Shown in pieces: positions 7,207 through 15,650 of a stretch of 27,455 nt of DNA. Made by a program: the position numbers and the translations under genes. Numbering within the stretch: the first letter of the stretch is position 1; every line of letters starts with the position of its first letter. The notes beneath the pieces were generated by a model. The model had not been told where the DNA came from. It was given only the letters and a program-made list of their open reading frames with translations, and searched no databases. This DNA is from CAYLLT01 sp964591605 (GTDB lineage Bacteria; Planctomycetota; Phycisphaerae; UBA1845; PWPN01): positions 1 through 27,455 of the forward strand of contig CAZQEN010000058.1 of assembly GCA_964591605.1 (NCBI GenBank), in the 5' to 3' direction.

Positions 7207-10200
7207 ATGTCAACCGGGCGATGGCGTGCAGGGATCTGGGTGTTGAGTGCGGTGGCCACCGGGCTGGCAGGGCTGATGGGGGGCGCGGTGCGGGCCGGGG
7301 AGGTGTCGGCGGCGCAGCCGCTGCGCGACCGGTACACGCCGATCCCGGGCGGATGGCAGATCCGCATGGGTCAGCCGGGGGCGTCTGATAATGCTGCGAG
7401 GGAGCGAAGCGGCACCGAGCCGGGGGTGATCGATCCACGGACCGGCCGTCTGCTGCCGGGGGCACCCATCGGACAACTGCTGGACGATCCACGGACACAT
7501 CGCCGGCCGCTGTTCCCGCCCGCCGACAAGGCGATGATCTGGACGGCGCAGGAGTGTGAGCAAACGCCCACCGTTTCATTTCGGCCCATGATCCTGGCCT
7601 ACAACGCGCCGCGCTTCCTGTTCGACTATCACTCCGCCGGCGGGCTGCTCGGACACCTTCAAGTCGGTCTCGTGCAACCGGGCGGCGGTGACAAATGGCT
7701 CCACCAGTGGACGGACATGGTCGTACGCTACGTCGAAGGCCGGATGGAATACGTGTTGCAGGACGATGGCTTTCCCGGAACGACTGTGCACCTCGCCGCC
7801 ACGCCCCTGGCCACATCGGCCGGACTCATCGTCCATGTGCAGGTCGACAGCCCGCAAAGCGATGGCACCCTTGTCTGGACCTACGGCGGGGCCTCGGCCT
7901 TCTTCACGAACTGGCGGCTCAATGCACCGGAGTTCAGCTTCGCGCCCGATCAGTGCCGCAAAGACCGTTACCTTCTCAAAGATCGCACGTTCGAGTTGAT
8001 CCGCGCGTTCGACCCATCCGATGGGATCGTCGGCGGCGAGGGGCAGTCCCTGGGCGTCATGCGCGTCCTCAAGGACTGGAAGGCGCACGTCGTGGGCGGC
8101 AGCTCGTGGCATGGAGCGATCAAAGCCGCCGCACCTCGTGCATTTCTCGATCGGCCGGGTGGATGGGCAACCGCCCCCGGCGCGACGCAGCCGTCGGCCA
8201 CAGACGAGCCGGGCACGCGGGCGGATTGCGTCGTCGGCGAGCAGGTGTCGCTGCCGCGCGGCCAATCCTCCGGCTTCGTCGTGATCGGCATGGGTGGAGA
8301 CATCCGTGACGCGATCGCGCAGCCGGCGGCAGCCTGGGAGCGGGCACTGGCCAGAAACCAGTCCATCGCCAGCCGGATCGTCACGCACACGCCCGACCCG
8401 TACCTTGATTCTGCCGCGGTCATGATGGCCTTCGCCACGGAGGGCACCTGGGCGTCACAGGCCTACGTGCACGGCGGCTGGACGTGGCGTTTCGCTTACC
8501 TGGGATGGCGCATCCTGTACGGCCCGACGATCTACGGCTGGACCGACCGCGTGCGGAAAACGATCGAGAACCAGTGCCGCCTCGGCCGCATCGACAGCGG
8601 GCCCGACGCCGGCGGCCTGGCCAGCCTGCTCGAATCGAAGGGCTTCTTCTACAACATGAACGAGGTCTTCCTCGACATGGTGCGGCATTACGACGCGTAC
8701 ACGGACGATCTGGCGCTGATGCGCGAGATCTTCCCGGTCCTCGAAGGGATGCTCGAGCGCGAGAACCGCCGTCTGCGGCCCGGGCCGGAGGCTCTCTACG
8801 AGAGTGCGCTGAACACCTGGATCAGCGACTCGCACTGGTACATCCGCGGGCAGTGCACGCAGGCCTCCGCGTACATGCTGCGCGCGTACGAGTTCATGGC
8901 TGGCCTGGCGGAGCGGCTGGGCAAAGACCCCGCATCGTTCCGCGAGCACGCGGCGCGAATCCGCAAAGACATGAACCGCCTTCTGTGGCAGAGCCGGCCG
9001 GGCGTGTTCGCCGAATACCTCGACACGCGCGGCCGGCGGCTGCTTCACCCCGAGCCGGAGCTGCCGACGATCTACCACGCCGCCGAGTTCGGTGCGGCGG
9101 ATGACCTCCAGATCTACCAGATGCTGCACTGGGCCGACACGCACCTGCCGCAGGAGCGCACGCCCGGCGGCGGAAGGCTGTATTGGAGCTCCAACTGGTT
9201 CCCGAACAACGGCCGCAGTTATACGCACAGCACATATGAGCTTGCATACGCCGAGGAGCTCAACTTCGCCGAGACGAACTACCTCGCCGGCCGCCGCGAC
9301 GCGGCTTACGCCCTCATCCGCGCCAGCCTCTCGGGCATCTTCAACGGCCCCACGCCCGGCGGGCTGAGCTGTCACAGCTTCATCGACGGCACGCAGCGGG
9401 CCAACGACGAATTCGCGGATGCCAGCAGCATGTGGGGCCGCACGGTCTGCGAGGGTCTGTTCGGCATTCGCGTCGATCGTCCGCACCGGCGCGTCAAGCT
9501 CGTGCCGCAGCTCCCGCGCGACTGGCCGGAAGGGTCCATCCGTACGCCGCACTTCTCATACCGCCTCCGGCAGGACACGGGCCGCGTGGAGATCGACTGG
9601 GAGTCGCCCGCGGCCGCGCAGGTCGCGCTCAGCCTGCCGATCGAGGCGGCGCGCGTGACGGGTGTGCTTGCGGATGACAAGCCGCAGGAGTACACGCTCC
9701 GCAAAGGTGTCGGGCTCACGTGGTTGGATGCGCTGCTTCCGGCGGCGGCCAGGGGACGCATCGGAGTAACCTTCGAGCCCGATCCCGTGCAAATCCCTGA
9801 TACGATCCCTGTGCGGCAGGGCCGTGAACTGACGCTGTCGCTGCCGCAGACCACGATCACCGAGTGGAACGATCCGCAGGGTCTTCTGGACGCGTCAAGA
9901 TTCGAGAACGGCCGTTTGACGGGAACGGTCCGTGGGGCGCCCGGGCCGGGCGTCCTGTTCGTCGCCGACGCGCAGCGGGCGTGTCCGCGCTGGATCCCGG
10001 TGGCGATCCAGATCGAGTCAAAGGAGCCCGTAAAGCCGACCCTCTTTTTGCCTCCCGCTGTCTCTGGCCGCCGCCTGGAGCGCTGGCAGCTCATTGATCT
10101 GGCCAGTGTCTACAACGCGAAAGTGCCAGAAGTTCCCGCGAAGGTCTCCGAGGGCGCGATTCCTCCCGAGATGCCGGCCGATCATGTCGGCTTCAACTAC

Positions 10201-10779
10201 TGGAAAGACCACCTCACCGGCCGCTCCAGGCCGCCGTGTGACGATGCGTGGCGGGCGAAGGTCGGCGCAGACGGCATCGCGTGGACCACCGACGGCATCC
10301 CGTTCAAATCGGTCAAAGACGGTCCCAACATCGCCGCCGTCACGCTTCACAACAGGGTTTTTCCCGGCAAGCTGTCGTTTCCGGCCCGCGCCCGCGGGTC
10401 CACGCTCTACCTCATGATCAGCGGCATGACGCACCCCGTGCAAAGCCATGTGACGAACCTGCGGATCACGCTGTATTACGAGAACGGCACGCAGGAGGTC
10501 CGCGACCTGGTCAACCCGTTTGACATCGGCGACTGCTGGAGCATGTGGTGCAACCTTCACTTTGACACGCCGGCCAACGGCTTCGAGAACATCGGCGGCC
10601 GCAGCGGCCCGGCGGGCTCGTCGCTGGTGAAGGACCGCACCCGTCCCGTTGCGGTCGACACGATCGCTCATCTGGTTGCATTCGCGTTGAAACCAGACAC
10701 ACAACTCGATCGTGTATCGGCGGAGGCCATCGCCAACGACGCCGTTTTCGGCGTGATGGGGGCGTCAGTCCTGAAGTGA
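7207..10779 (+). CDS. Secreted (alpha/alpha)6-barrel glycosidase-like protein, DUF4450-type
   Basis: A 1190-residue protein with a Sec signal peptide (hydrophobic core about 9-28, likely cut after AVRA). After an N-terminal beta-rich region (about 35-380) comes a helical region (about 395-760) typical of (alpha/alpha)6 glycosidases: AYVHGGWTWRFAYLGWRILY, YNMNEVFLDMVRHYDAYTDD, then the ANDEFADASSMWGRTVCEGL segment rich in acidic residues. The C-terminal part contains beta domains, the last resembling a carbohydrate-binding jelly roll (LYLMISGMTHPVQSHVTNLR). Length and order fit DUF4450 proteins, which are about 1,200 residues; family assignment is from memory and moderate. It probably acts on plant or algal polysaccharide outside the cytoplasm. 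Catalytic residues cannot be named from sequence alone. The gene stands alone on the plus strand and ends 7 bases from the end of the convergent CoA-transferase gene. Confidence 0.75.
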   Translation: MSTGRWRAGIWVLSAVATGLAGLMGGAVRAGEVSAAQPLRDRYTPIPGGWQIRMGQPGASDNAARERSGTEPGVIDPRTGRLLPGAPIGQLLDDPRTHRRPLFPPADKAMIWTAQECEQTPTVSFRPMILAYNAPRFLFDYHSAGGLLGHLQVGLVQPGGGDKWLHQWTDMVVRYVEGRMEYVLQDDGFPGTTVHLAATPLATSAGLIVHVQVDSPQSDGTLVWTYGGASAFFTNWRLNAPEFSFAPDQCRKDRYLLKDRTFELIRAFDPSDGIVGGEGQSLGVMRVLKDWKAHVVGGSSWHGAIKAAAPRAFLDRPGGWATAPGATQPSATDEPGTRADCVVGEQVSLPRGQSSGFVVIGMGGDIRDAIAQPAAAWERALARNQSIASRIVTHTPDPYLDSAAVMMAFATEGTWASQAYVHGGWTWRFAYLGWRILYGPTIYGWTDRVRKTIENQCRLGRIDSGPDAGGLASLLESKGFFYNMNEVFLDMVRHYDAYTDDLALMREIFPVLEGMLERENRRLRPGPEALYESALNTWISDSHWYIRGQCTQASAYMLRAYEFMAGLAERLGKDPASFREHAARIRKDMNRLLWQSRPGVFAEYLDTRGRRLLHPEPELPTIYHAAEFGAADDLQIYQMLHWADTHLPQERTPGGGRLYWSSNWFPNNGRSYTHSTYELAYAEELNFAETNYLAGRRDAAYALIRASLSGIFNGPTPGGLSCHSFIDGTQRANDEFADASSMWGRTVCEGLFGIRVDRPHRRVKLVPQLPRDWPEGSIRTPHFSYRLRQDTGRVEIDWESPAAAQVALSLPIEAARVTGVLADDKPQEYTLRKGVGLTWLDALLPAAARGRIGVTFEPDPVQIPDTIPVRQGRELTLSLPQTTITEWNDPQGLLDASRFENGRLTGTVRGAPGPGVLFVADAQRACPRWIPVAIQIESKEPVKPTLFLPPAVSGRRLERWQLIDLASVYNAKVPEVPAKVSEGAIPPEMPADHVGFNYWKDHLTGRSRPPCDDAWRAKVGADGIAWTTDGIPFKSVKDGPNIAAVTLHNRVFPGKLSFPARARGSTLYLMISGMTHPVQSHVTNLRITLYYENGTQEVRDLVNPFDIGDCWSMWCNLHFDTPANGFENIGGRSGPAGSSLVKDRTRPVAVDTIAHLVAFALKPDTQLDRVSAEAIANDAVFGVMGASVLK

Positions 10780-10786
10780 CTGGTCG

Positions 10787-11938
10787 TCAGGGGGCAGTCA
10801 GGCCGAACTCCTGTGTGATCGGTTGCGTGTCCTGGCCGACTCGGGGCGCGCCCAGGGGGCTGGTGAGCCATTCGCCATCGATGCAGATCGGGCAGCGCGT
10901 CGTGAGGAGACTCGCCCCGCCGGGGCGCGTAACCTGCTGGATCATGTCGAGTGCCTTGAACGCCTCATGAGCCAGGAGGTGCGGCCAGTCGAGCACCTCG
11001 GCGCACCAGACGTCGGCCGGTTCGAGGATGTCGAGCCAGTGGCGTGTCGGCCGGGTCTTGAGATGGTCGGCGATCTGCGCTTTGATCTCGTCGCGACACG
11101 TGAAACAGCGCTCCGTGTCCTGGTATTGTGCCAGAGCGGGCAGGCCGATGAGCTCACCCAGGCGCGGGATCGGCGTCATGGCCAGGGCCAGCCAGCCATC
11201 GGCGGTCGCGTAGACGCCGTAAGGGGCCGCCAGGTACGCATGGCCGTTGCTGATGCGGCTTCGCCGGGGGAGCTTGCCCCCGTCATTCAGGTACGTGGTC
11301 AGCACCTCGAACTGGAAGTCGAGCATCGCCTCGAGCAGGCTGACCTGCACCAGGCCGCCAGTGCCGGTGACTGCGCGCCGGACGAGGCAGGCCAGGATGC
11401 CCTGGGCCAGGGCCGCCCCGGTCAGCAGATCGGCCACGGCCAGGCCCATCGGCGTGGGAGGATCATCGGTGTTGCCGCTCAGCCAGAGCAGGCCGGAGAG
11501 CGACTGGGCGAGCAGGTCCTGACCGGGCTTGTCGCGCCAGGGGCCGGTTTCGCCGTAGCCGGTGATCGAGCCGTACACGATGCGCGGGTTGATGTTCCGG
11601 ATCGACGCATAATCCAGCCCCAGCCGTTCCATGATGCCGGGCCGGAAGCTCTGGATCATCACGTCGGCGCGGGCCACGAGTCGGCGCACTCTCTCCAGAT
11701 CGCTCCGGTCTTTGAGGTTCGCCGCGAAGCTTTCCTTGTTGCGGTTGATCGTGTGAAAGAGCGTGCTGTCGCCGTCGAGCTCGAGGTTGCTGATGTAGAG
11801 CCGGCGGCACAGATCGCCGCCGTCGGGCCGCTCGATCTTGATGACCCGCGCGCCCAGGTCGGCCAGGCGCAGCGCCGCCGCCGGTCCGGCCAGAAACTGG
11901 CTGAAGTCCAGAACGATCAACCCTTCCAGCGGTCGCAT
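10787..11938 (-). CDS. CaiB/BaiF family III CoA-transferase
   Basis: A 383-residue family III CoA-transferase moving CoA between carboxylic acids in the cytoplasm. The N terminus LEGLIVLDFSQFLAGPAAAL and the nucleotide-binding LGARVIKIERPDGGD are typical, as is GYGETGPWRDKPGQDLLAQS. The catalytic aspartate is D170 in GLAVADLLTG, equivalent to D169 of formyl-CoA transferase. Length is normal. An AGGTGA ribosome site precedes the ATG. It is the last gene of the six-gene operon, 21 bases after the RhaM-like gene. Together with the two MaoC-fold proteins it suggests a pathway running through a CoA thioester; the acid cannot be identified from the sequence. Confidence 0.95.
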   Translation of the reverse strand: MRPLEGLIVLDFSQFLAGPAAALRLADLGARVIKIERPDGGDLCRRLYISNLELDGDSTLFHTINRNKESFAANLKDRSDLERVRRLVARADVMIQSFRPGIMERLGLDYASIRNINPRIVYGSITGYGETGPWRDKPGQDLLAQSLSGLLWLSGNTDDPPTPMGLAVADLLTGAALAQGILACLVRRAVTGTGGLVQVSLLEAMLDFQFEVLTTYLNDGGKLPRRSRISNGHAYLAAPYGVYATADGWLALAMTPIPRLGELIGLPALAQYQDTERCFTCRDEIKAQIADHLKTRPTRHWLDILEPADVWCAEVLDWPHLLAHEAFKALDMIQQVTRPGGASLLTTRCPICIDGEWLTSPLGAPRVGQDTQPITQEFGLTAP

Positions 11939-11959
11939 CGGGTCACCTCTCGCACGGAT

Positions 11960-12382
11960 TCAATCGCAATGGAAGACCTCTTCCATGTTTGCCCACCATT
12001 CGCCCTCGGCCCGGGCAGCAATCGGACGGTGGCAGGGCTTACACAGGGCCCACCACTCCTGCGTCGTCGGGTCGGCGGCCATCTTGTCCATGTCCGCCTT
12101 GAAGTCCTTGCCGACGTAATCGAAGTAGCTGAAGAGGTAGTACTTCCCGTCGTCGAGTTTCGCCAGGTAGATCGAATAGTTGCGGATGTTGCAGTCGCGG
12201 ATCTTGCCCAGCACGGCCGGCCAGACGGCCGCATGAAGTTTCTTGTACTCCGCCAGCTTCTCTTCCCGCACACCGATCACCATGCCGTAGCGTTGCGGCC
12301 GGGACGTGGCGGACGCACAGCCGGACGCCAGCAAAACCAGGCCCAGACAACCCATCATCCCACCGCGCTCAACCCATGACAT
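11960..12382 (-). CDS. RhaM-family (L-rhamnose mutarotase-like) lipoprotein
   Basis: A 140-residue protein. The body matches the RhaM / DUF718 family: RYGMVIGVREEKLAEYKKLH then AAVWPAVLGKIRDCNIRNYS and GEWWANMEEVFHCD. H50 sits where the catalytic histidine of E. coli RhaM lies. RhaM enzymes interconvert anomers of L-rhamnose, and relatives act on L-fucose. Unusually, this one has an N-terminal lipoprotein signal with lipobox ASGC (C22), so it should be membrane-anchored outside the cytoplasm. It also carries CKPCH at 114-118, a CxxCH heme-c motif where relatives usually have a DPCQ-like segment. The ATG at 12382 has GGAGG 7 bases upstream. It is fifth in the operon. Confidence 0.88.
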   Translation of the reverse strand: MSWVERGGMMGCLGLVLLASGCASATSRPQRYGMVIGVREEKLAEYKKLHAAVWPAVLGKIRDCNIRNYSIYLAKLDDGKYYLFSYFDYVGKDFKADMDKMAADPTTQEWWALCKPCHRPIAARAEGEWWANMEEVFHCD

Positions 12383-12402
12383 GCCCGGACCTCCTCCAAG
12401 GC

Positions 12403-13326
12403 TTACCCTTCGGTTACCAGCGGCACCGCATGACGCTCGACGCCCGGCGGAGGCAGACGATAGAGCCGCGCCGCGTTTTCGCCCAGCAGCAGACGCTTCT
12501 CGTCATCGCCCAGGCCGGTCGCTTCGCAGCGGATGAAGTCAAGGCTCTGGCGATACGTGAAATCGATCATCGTCCGCGGCCAGTCGGAGCCCCACATCAG
12601 TTTCTCGATGCCAACCTCGCTCCTGGCCCGGCCAATTGCCTCGATCGCGCCGCGAAAGGGGTAGCCCTCGCTGCGATAGAGCCAGATGATCCCCCCCGTT
12701 TCCATGTAGACGTTCTCATGGCGGCACAGGAGAAGCTGACCCGGCCAGCCGCCGCGCGTGACCATGCCGAAGTGGCCGATGGCCACGCGCAGCCTCGGAC
12801 AGCGCGCCAGGATCCGCTCCATCTGGGGCACCTGCCCCTCTCCTTCGGACAGGTCGACCGCCAGCACGTGGCCCTCGGCCTCCATTTGCTCCCAGATCGG
12901 CATGAAACGCGGCTCGTCGAGCGGCATGTCGGCGATGGCCAGGTGCCCCGCCGGAAGCTTGAGTCCCCGGAAACCGCGGGCCAAGAGCTCGGCCGCCTGG
13001 GCGGCGACGCGATCGGGCTGGAAGAAGTCGGGCAGTCCGTGCACGAAGAACCGGCCGGGGAAGCGGCGCTGCGCCTCCTGAACGTAGTCGTTCTGCTCAC
13101 CGTCCATGTATTCCTGAACGACGACGCCCACGTCCACGCCCGCGGCATCGAACTCGGCGACCACCCACTCCGCCCGGGCCGAGCAGTCCAGATGCGTGGC
13201 CGGCATGCCGAGCATCGCTGCTTCGCCGATGCGGATCATGCCGCTCTCCAGCGGCACGACCGGCGTCCGCCCGCCGATCCGGCCGTCGATCCGGTCCCAG
13301 ATGTGCATGTGTGCATCGACGATCAT
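12403..13326 (-). CDS. Amidohydrolase family 2 metal-dependent hydrolase
   Basis: A 307-residue TIM-barrel amidohydrolase (COG2159/COG3618 type), cytoplasmic. The metal-binding HxH is H6/H8 in VDAHMHIWD. H185 in AIGHFGM and D248 in LMWGSDWPRT are the later ligand and catalytic positions. Family members include sugar-lactone hydrolases (such as L-fuconolactonase) and ACMSD-type decarboxylases; the substrate here is open, and a sugar lactone would fit the context. I chose ATG 13326 rather than a GTG 6 bases upstream, because GGAG lies 5 bases before the ATG. It follows the binding-protein-like gene by 18 bases and precedes the RhaM-like gene by 20. Confidence 0.9.
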   Translation of the reverse strand: MIVDAHMHIWDRIDGRIGGRTPVVPLESGMIRIGEAAMLGMPATHLDCSARAEWVVAEFDAAGVDVGVVVQEYMDGEQNDYVQEAQRRFPGRFFVHGLPDFFQPDRVAAQAAELLARGFRGLKLPAGHLAIADMPLDEPRFMPIWEQMEAEGHVLAVDLSEGEGQVPQMERILARCPRLRVAIGHFGMVTRGGWPGQLLLCRHENVYMETGGIIWLYRSEGYPFRGAIEAIGRARSEVGIEKLMWGSDWPRTMIDFTYRQSLDFIRCEATGLGDDEKRLLLGENAARLYRLPPPGVERHAVPLVTEG

Positions 13327-13344
13327 GGGCACTCCGTGTGACGT

Positions 13345-14469
13345 TCAGCGCTGGCTCGTGCGATACGCATCGTTCAGCGCCTCCAGGGCCGGTTTCGCCG
13401 CGATGCCGCCCGACAGAAACCGGTTGACGATCGTTCCGCCGCGATCCTGCAGATCCAGATAGCCCGCGTACCGGGGGCGAAGGACGGCCCGGTCCAGCGT
13501 CTCGCGCGTGTCGCGGAAGAAGTTGCTGGACGCCGCATTCACGCGGTCATCACCCCAGGCGACGGCGTTACCGGGCTGGCCGCCGCCGTCGAAGTAGATG
13601 CCACGCTGGACGTCGGCCGAGGCGACCCAGAACGCGTAGTCGACGGCCACCTCGCGCTCCCGGCACAACGCGGATACGGCGATGCCCGTCCCGCCGAGCG
13701 TCGAGCCGCGAGGCCCATGCTCGCCGATGGCCGGCATATTGGCGAACTTCACCAGCGCAGGACGAAAACCCCGTCGGGCATAGTTGGAGTAGCCGTAGAG
13801 CAACGGGCAGTAGGCGGAATCATCGGAGCCGCTGAGTTGTTCCAGCGTCTCGATCGGATTCATCGACAGACACCGGCGGGGAACATGCCGTGCGAGAGCC
13901 GCCAGCGCCTCCAGCACCGCGAGACCGTCGTCGGCTTCGATGAGCTGATCCGGACGCTGCCCGCAGGGCGTGCCACGATTCGCTGCGAGCGTCAAAAAGC
14001 TCATGAGCGCATCCACCGGCTTGATCGGCCAGAGAACTTTGCCCTTGTGCGCCAGATCAATGACTTCATTCCACGTTTGGGGCGGATGGGCGAGCAGATC
14101 CGGCCGATAGGCGGAGACCTGCGTCGCGGCGTCAATCGCCAGTGCCCACTGGTGCCCTTCCCACTCGTAGCTCGGATGTGACAGGCCCAGCGACTGCGAG
14201 GCCAGCGTCGCCAGCTCCGCATCGTGCCCCGCCTGATCCAGCGGCACGAGACAACCTTTGCGGGCGATGTCCCCCACGTGCGGATGATCGATCACGATCA
14301 GGTCATACTCGGCCGCAAGCTCCTCCACCGGATGATCCGCGAAGGCCTGCAGCGAGCGTTGTTCCCAGACAATCTCGACCTCCGGATGAGCGCGCCGCCA
14401 GCCCTGCGCCGTAGCGGCCATGCCGCCGTAGCCGCGTGGATGCTCCCATGTCATACCTCTCAGCAGCAT
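13345..14469 (-). CDS. Solute-binding-protein homologue lacking a signal peptide
   Basis: A 374-residue protein with the fold signature of sugar ABC transporter binding proteins (extracellular solute-binding family 1): WRRAHPEVEIVWEQRSLQAF, the domain-crossing YDLIVIDHPHVGDIARKGCL, AYRPDLLAHPPQTWNEVIDL, GGTGIAVS, and SGGIAAKPALEALNDAYR at the C terminus. It begins LLRGMTWEHPRGYGG, i.e. directly with the mature domain and with no signal sequence. No permease or ATPase gene is nearby. The ATG at 14469 lacks a ribosome site; a second ATG at 14454 has AGAGG only 1 base away, so the first is kept because LRG.TW.HPRG looks conserved. It probably binds a sugar-like ligand in the cytoplasm or acts in an enzyme complex; both are inferences. 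It is third in the operon. Confidence 0.82.
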   Translation of the reverse strand: MLLRGMTWEHPRGYGGMAATAQGWRRAHPEVEIVWEQRSLQAFADHPVEELAAEYDLIVIDHPHVGDIARKGCLVPLDQAGHDAELATLASQSLGLSHPSYEWEGHQWALAIDAATQVSAYRPDLLAHPPQTWNEVIDLAHKGKVLWPIKPVDALMSFLTLAANRGTPCGQRPDQLIEADDGLAVLEALAALARHVPRRCLSMNPIETLEQLSGSDDSAYCPLLYGYSNYARRGFRPALVKFANMPAIGEHGPRGSTLGGTGIAVSALCREREVAVDYAFWVASADVQRGIYFDGGGQPGNAVAWGDDRVNAASSNFFRDTRETLDRAVLRPRYAGYLDLQDRGGTIVNRFLSGGIAAKPALEALNDAYRTSQR

Positions 14470-14490
14470 TCAGCACTCAGCATTCAGACG
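14461..14490. repeat. CAGCATTCAG/CAGCACTCAG simple repeat
   Basis: Tandem permutations of CAGCA[T/C]TCAG spanning the start of the binding-protein gene and the 23-base gap behind the Gfo/Idh/MocA gene. It resembles the CACTGAC-type repeat at 2857-2953 in style and may explain the lack of a ribosome site for the binding-protein gene. Confidence 0.45.
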
Positions 14491-14492
14491 CG

Positions 14493-15641
14493 TCACTCCG
14501 GGATGGGCGTGGCGCCGTGTGCATCCGATTCATAACACGCCTCGACCAGGGCCATCGTGCGATACGCATCCTCGACGCTCGCGACGAGTTCCTCATCTTC
14601 GCCGGCGATGAAGCGCTGCATGTTGGCCATCCGGCCGACGAAGCCGTCGGGGAACCAGCGGCCCTGGAGCGGCACCGGGCACCAGTCCTGCTCGGTCGTG
14701 GCCCTTGACTCGCGGCTATCGCCCGGCGATCCCGCCAGTGGCGGGGCGGGCTCCGCCCGCAGCCGCGTGTCAAGGGTGGCGATCTCGAGAACGTCCGGCT
14801 CGCCGGTTGGATAGTTCAGCAGGAGTCCCAGCGTCGCGGTTGCCGCCCCGAGCGTCCCCTCCAACTGGACGGTCGCCGCCTGATGTCGCGGGCCAAACGG
14901 GTAACAGTGTTGAATCGTGAGACAGCAGCGGACGTCATCGCCATAGTCGAGAATCGCGCTCGTCCGCACGCTCTTGAGTTCGGGAAAGTCCGGGTGACGC
15001 ACGGTGCGGGCGTATGCGCCTCGCGGCTCGCCCAGGACCGAGCGGATCCAGTCCAGATAATGGATGGAATGCACCTGGATCTCCACTCTCTGGAGCTTGG
15101 TCAGGAACGGGAACAGCTCCCACGGCGTGCGCGTGTGGAGACGGACCTCCAGGTCCAGAATCCGGCCGATCAAACCGCGCCGCAGGGCGTCGCGGATCGC
15201 CAGCATCATCGGGCTGAAGCGGAGCTGGAAGTTGACGGCGGCGGTCAGGCCCTTCTCGCGGCAGAGCTGCCGGATGCGGCGGGCGTCGGCCAGGTCGATG
15301 CCCAGCGGCTTTTGAATCAGCACGGCCGTGCGGGGAGGGATGGCCTGCAGAACGCCGTACACGTTCTCCGGCGGGACGGCCAGATCGAAAACCGCGTCCG
15401 GCGTACCGAAGGCCTCTTCGAGCGACGCGAACACGCGTGAAATGCTGAACTTCTCCGCGGTGGCCCGGCTGCGCGACGGGTCGATGTCGAACACGCCGGC
15501 GACGGGAAACCCGGCCTTGCGATACGCCGGCAGGTGAGCGTCGTTCACGATGCCGCCGCTGCCGATGATCACGATCGGCCGGGGCCGGGAAGGTGCCGGC
15601 CAGCTCTGCTCAAGGTTCGCAATCTGCTCGATCATGGTCAT
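14493..15641 (-). CDS. Gfo/Idh/MocA family oxidoreductase (with in-frame palindromic insert)
   Basis: A 382-residue NAD(P)-dependent sugar oxidoreductase, cytoplasmic. The Rossmann motif is GSGGIVNDAHLPAY at 27-40. The usual EKP appears as QKP (110-112) in VLIQKPLGID. HSIHYLDWIR (191-200) supplies the histidine region of the active site. The C-terminal part ends GRWFPDGFVGRMANMQRFIA then VEDAYRTMALVEACYESD, typical of the family. Residues 289-314 (near RAEPAPPLAGSPGDS) are a low-complexity insertion encoded by a 75-base palindromic element, in frame. The start (15641 or ATG 15635) has no clear ribosome site, but the gene is only 9 bases behind the MaoC-fold gene, so coupled translation is likely. 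It is second in the operon. Confidence 0.92.
   Translation of the reverse strand: MTMIEQIANLEQSWPAPSRPRPIVIIGSGGIVNDAHLPAYRKAGFPVAGVFDIDPSRSRATAEKFSISRVFASLEEAFGTPDAVFDLAVPPENVYGVLQAIPPRTAVLIQKPLGIDLADARRIRQLCREKGLTAAVNFQLRFSPMMLAIRDALRRGLIGRILDLEVRLHTRTPWELFPFLTKLQRVEIQVHSIHYLDWIRSVLGEPRGAYARTVRHPDFPELKSVRTSAILDYGDDVRCCLTIQHCYPFGPRHQAATVQLEGTLGAATATLGLLLNYPTGEPDVLEIATLDTRLRAEPAPPLAGSPGDSRESRATTEQDWCPVPLQGRWFPDGFVGRMANMQRFIAGEDEELVASVEDAYRTMALVEACYESDAHGATPIPE
14702..14776. repeat. 75-base palindromic element inserted in frame in a coding region
   Basis: Outer arms CCCTTGACTCGCGGCT (14702-14717) and AGCCGCGTGTCAAGGG (14761-14776) are inverted with one mismatch. Inside are two more hairpins: CCCGCC-AGT-GGCGGG (14731-14745) and GCGGGC-TCC-GCCCGC (14746-14760). 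The length is exactly 25 codons, and the host reading frame stays open. Confidence 0.8.
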
Positions 15642-15650
15642 GGTGGACTG

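Noticed and set aside
10780..10786. Terminator between the convergent glycosidase and CoA-transferase genes
   Set aside because: Only 7 bases separate the stop codons and no hairpin is visible; transcription may run into the opposite gene.
10823..12379. 518-codon open frame on the plus strand opposite the CoA-transferase and RhaM-like genes
   Set aside because: It is antisense to two clear genes and its translation is low-complexity (D/R/A/G-rich) with no motif. Long shadow frames are expected at this GC content.
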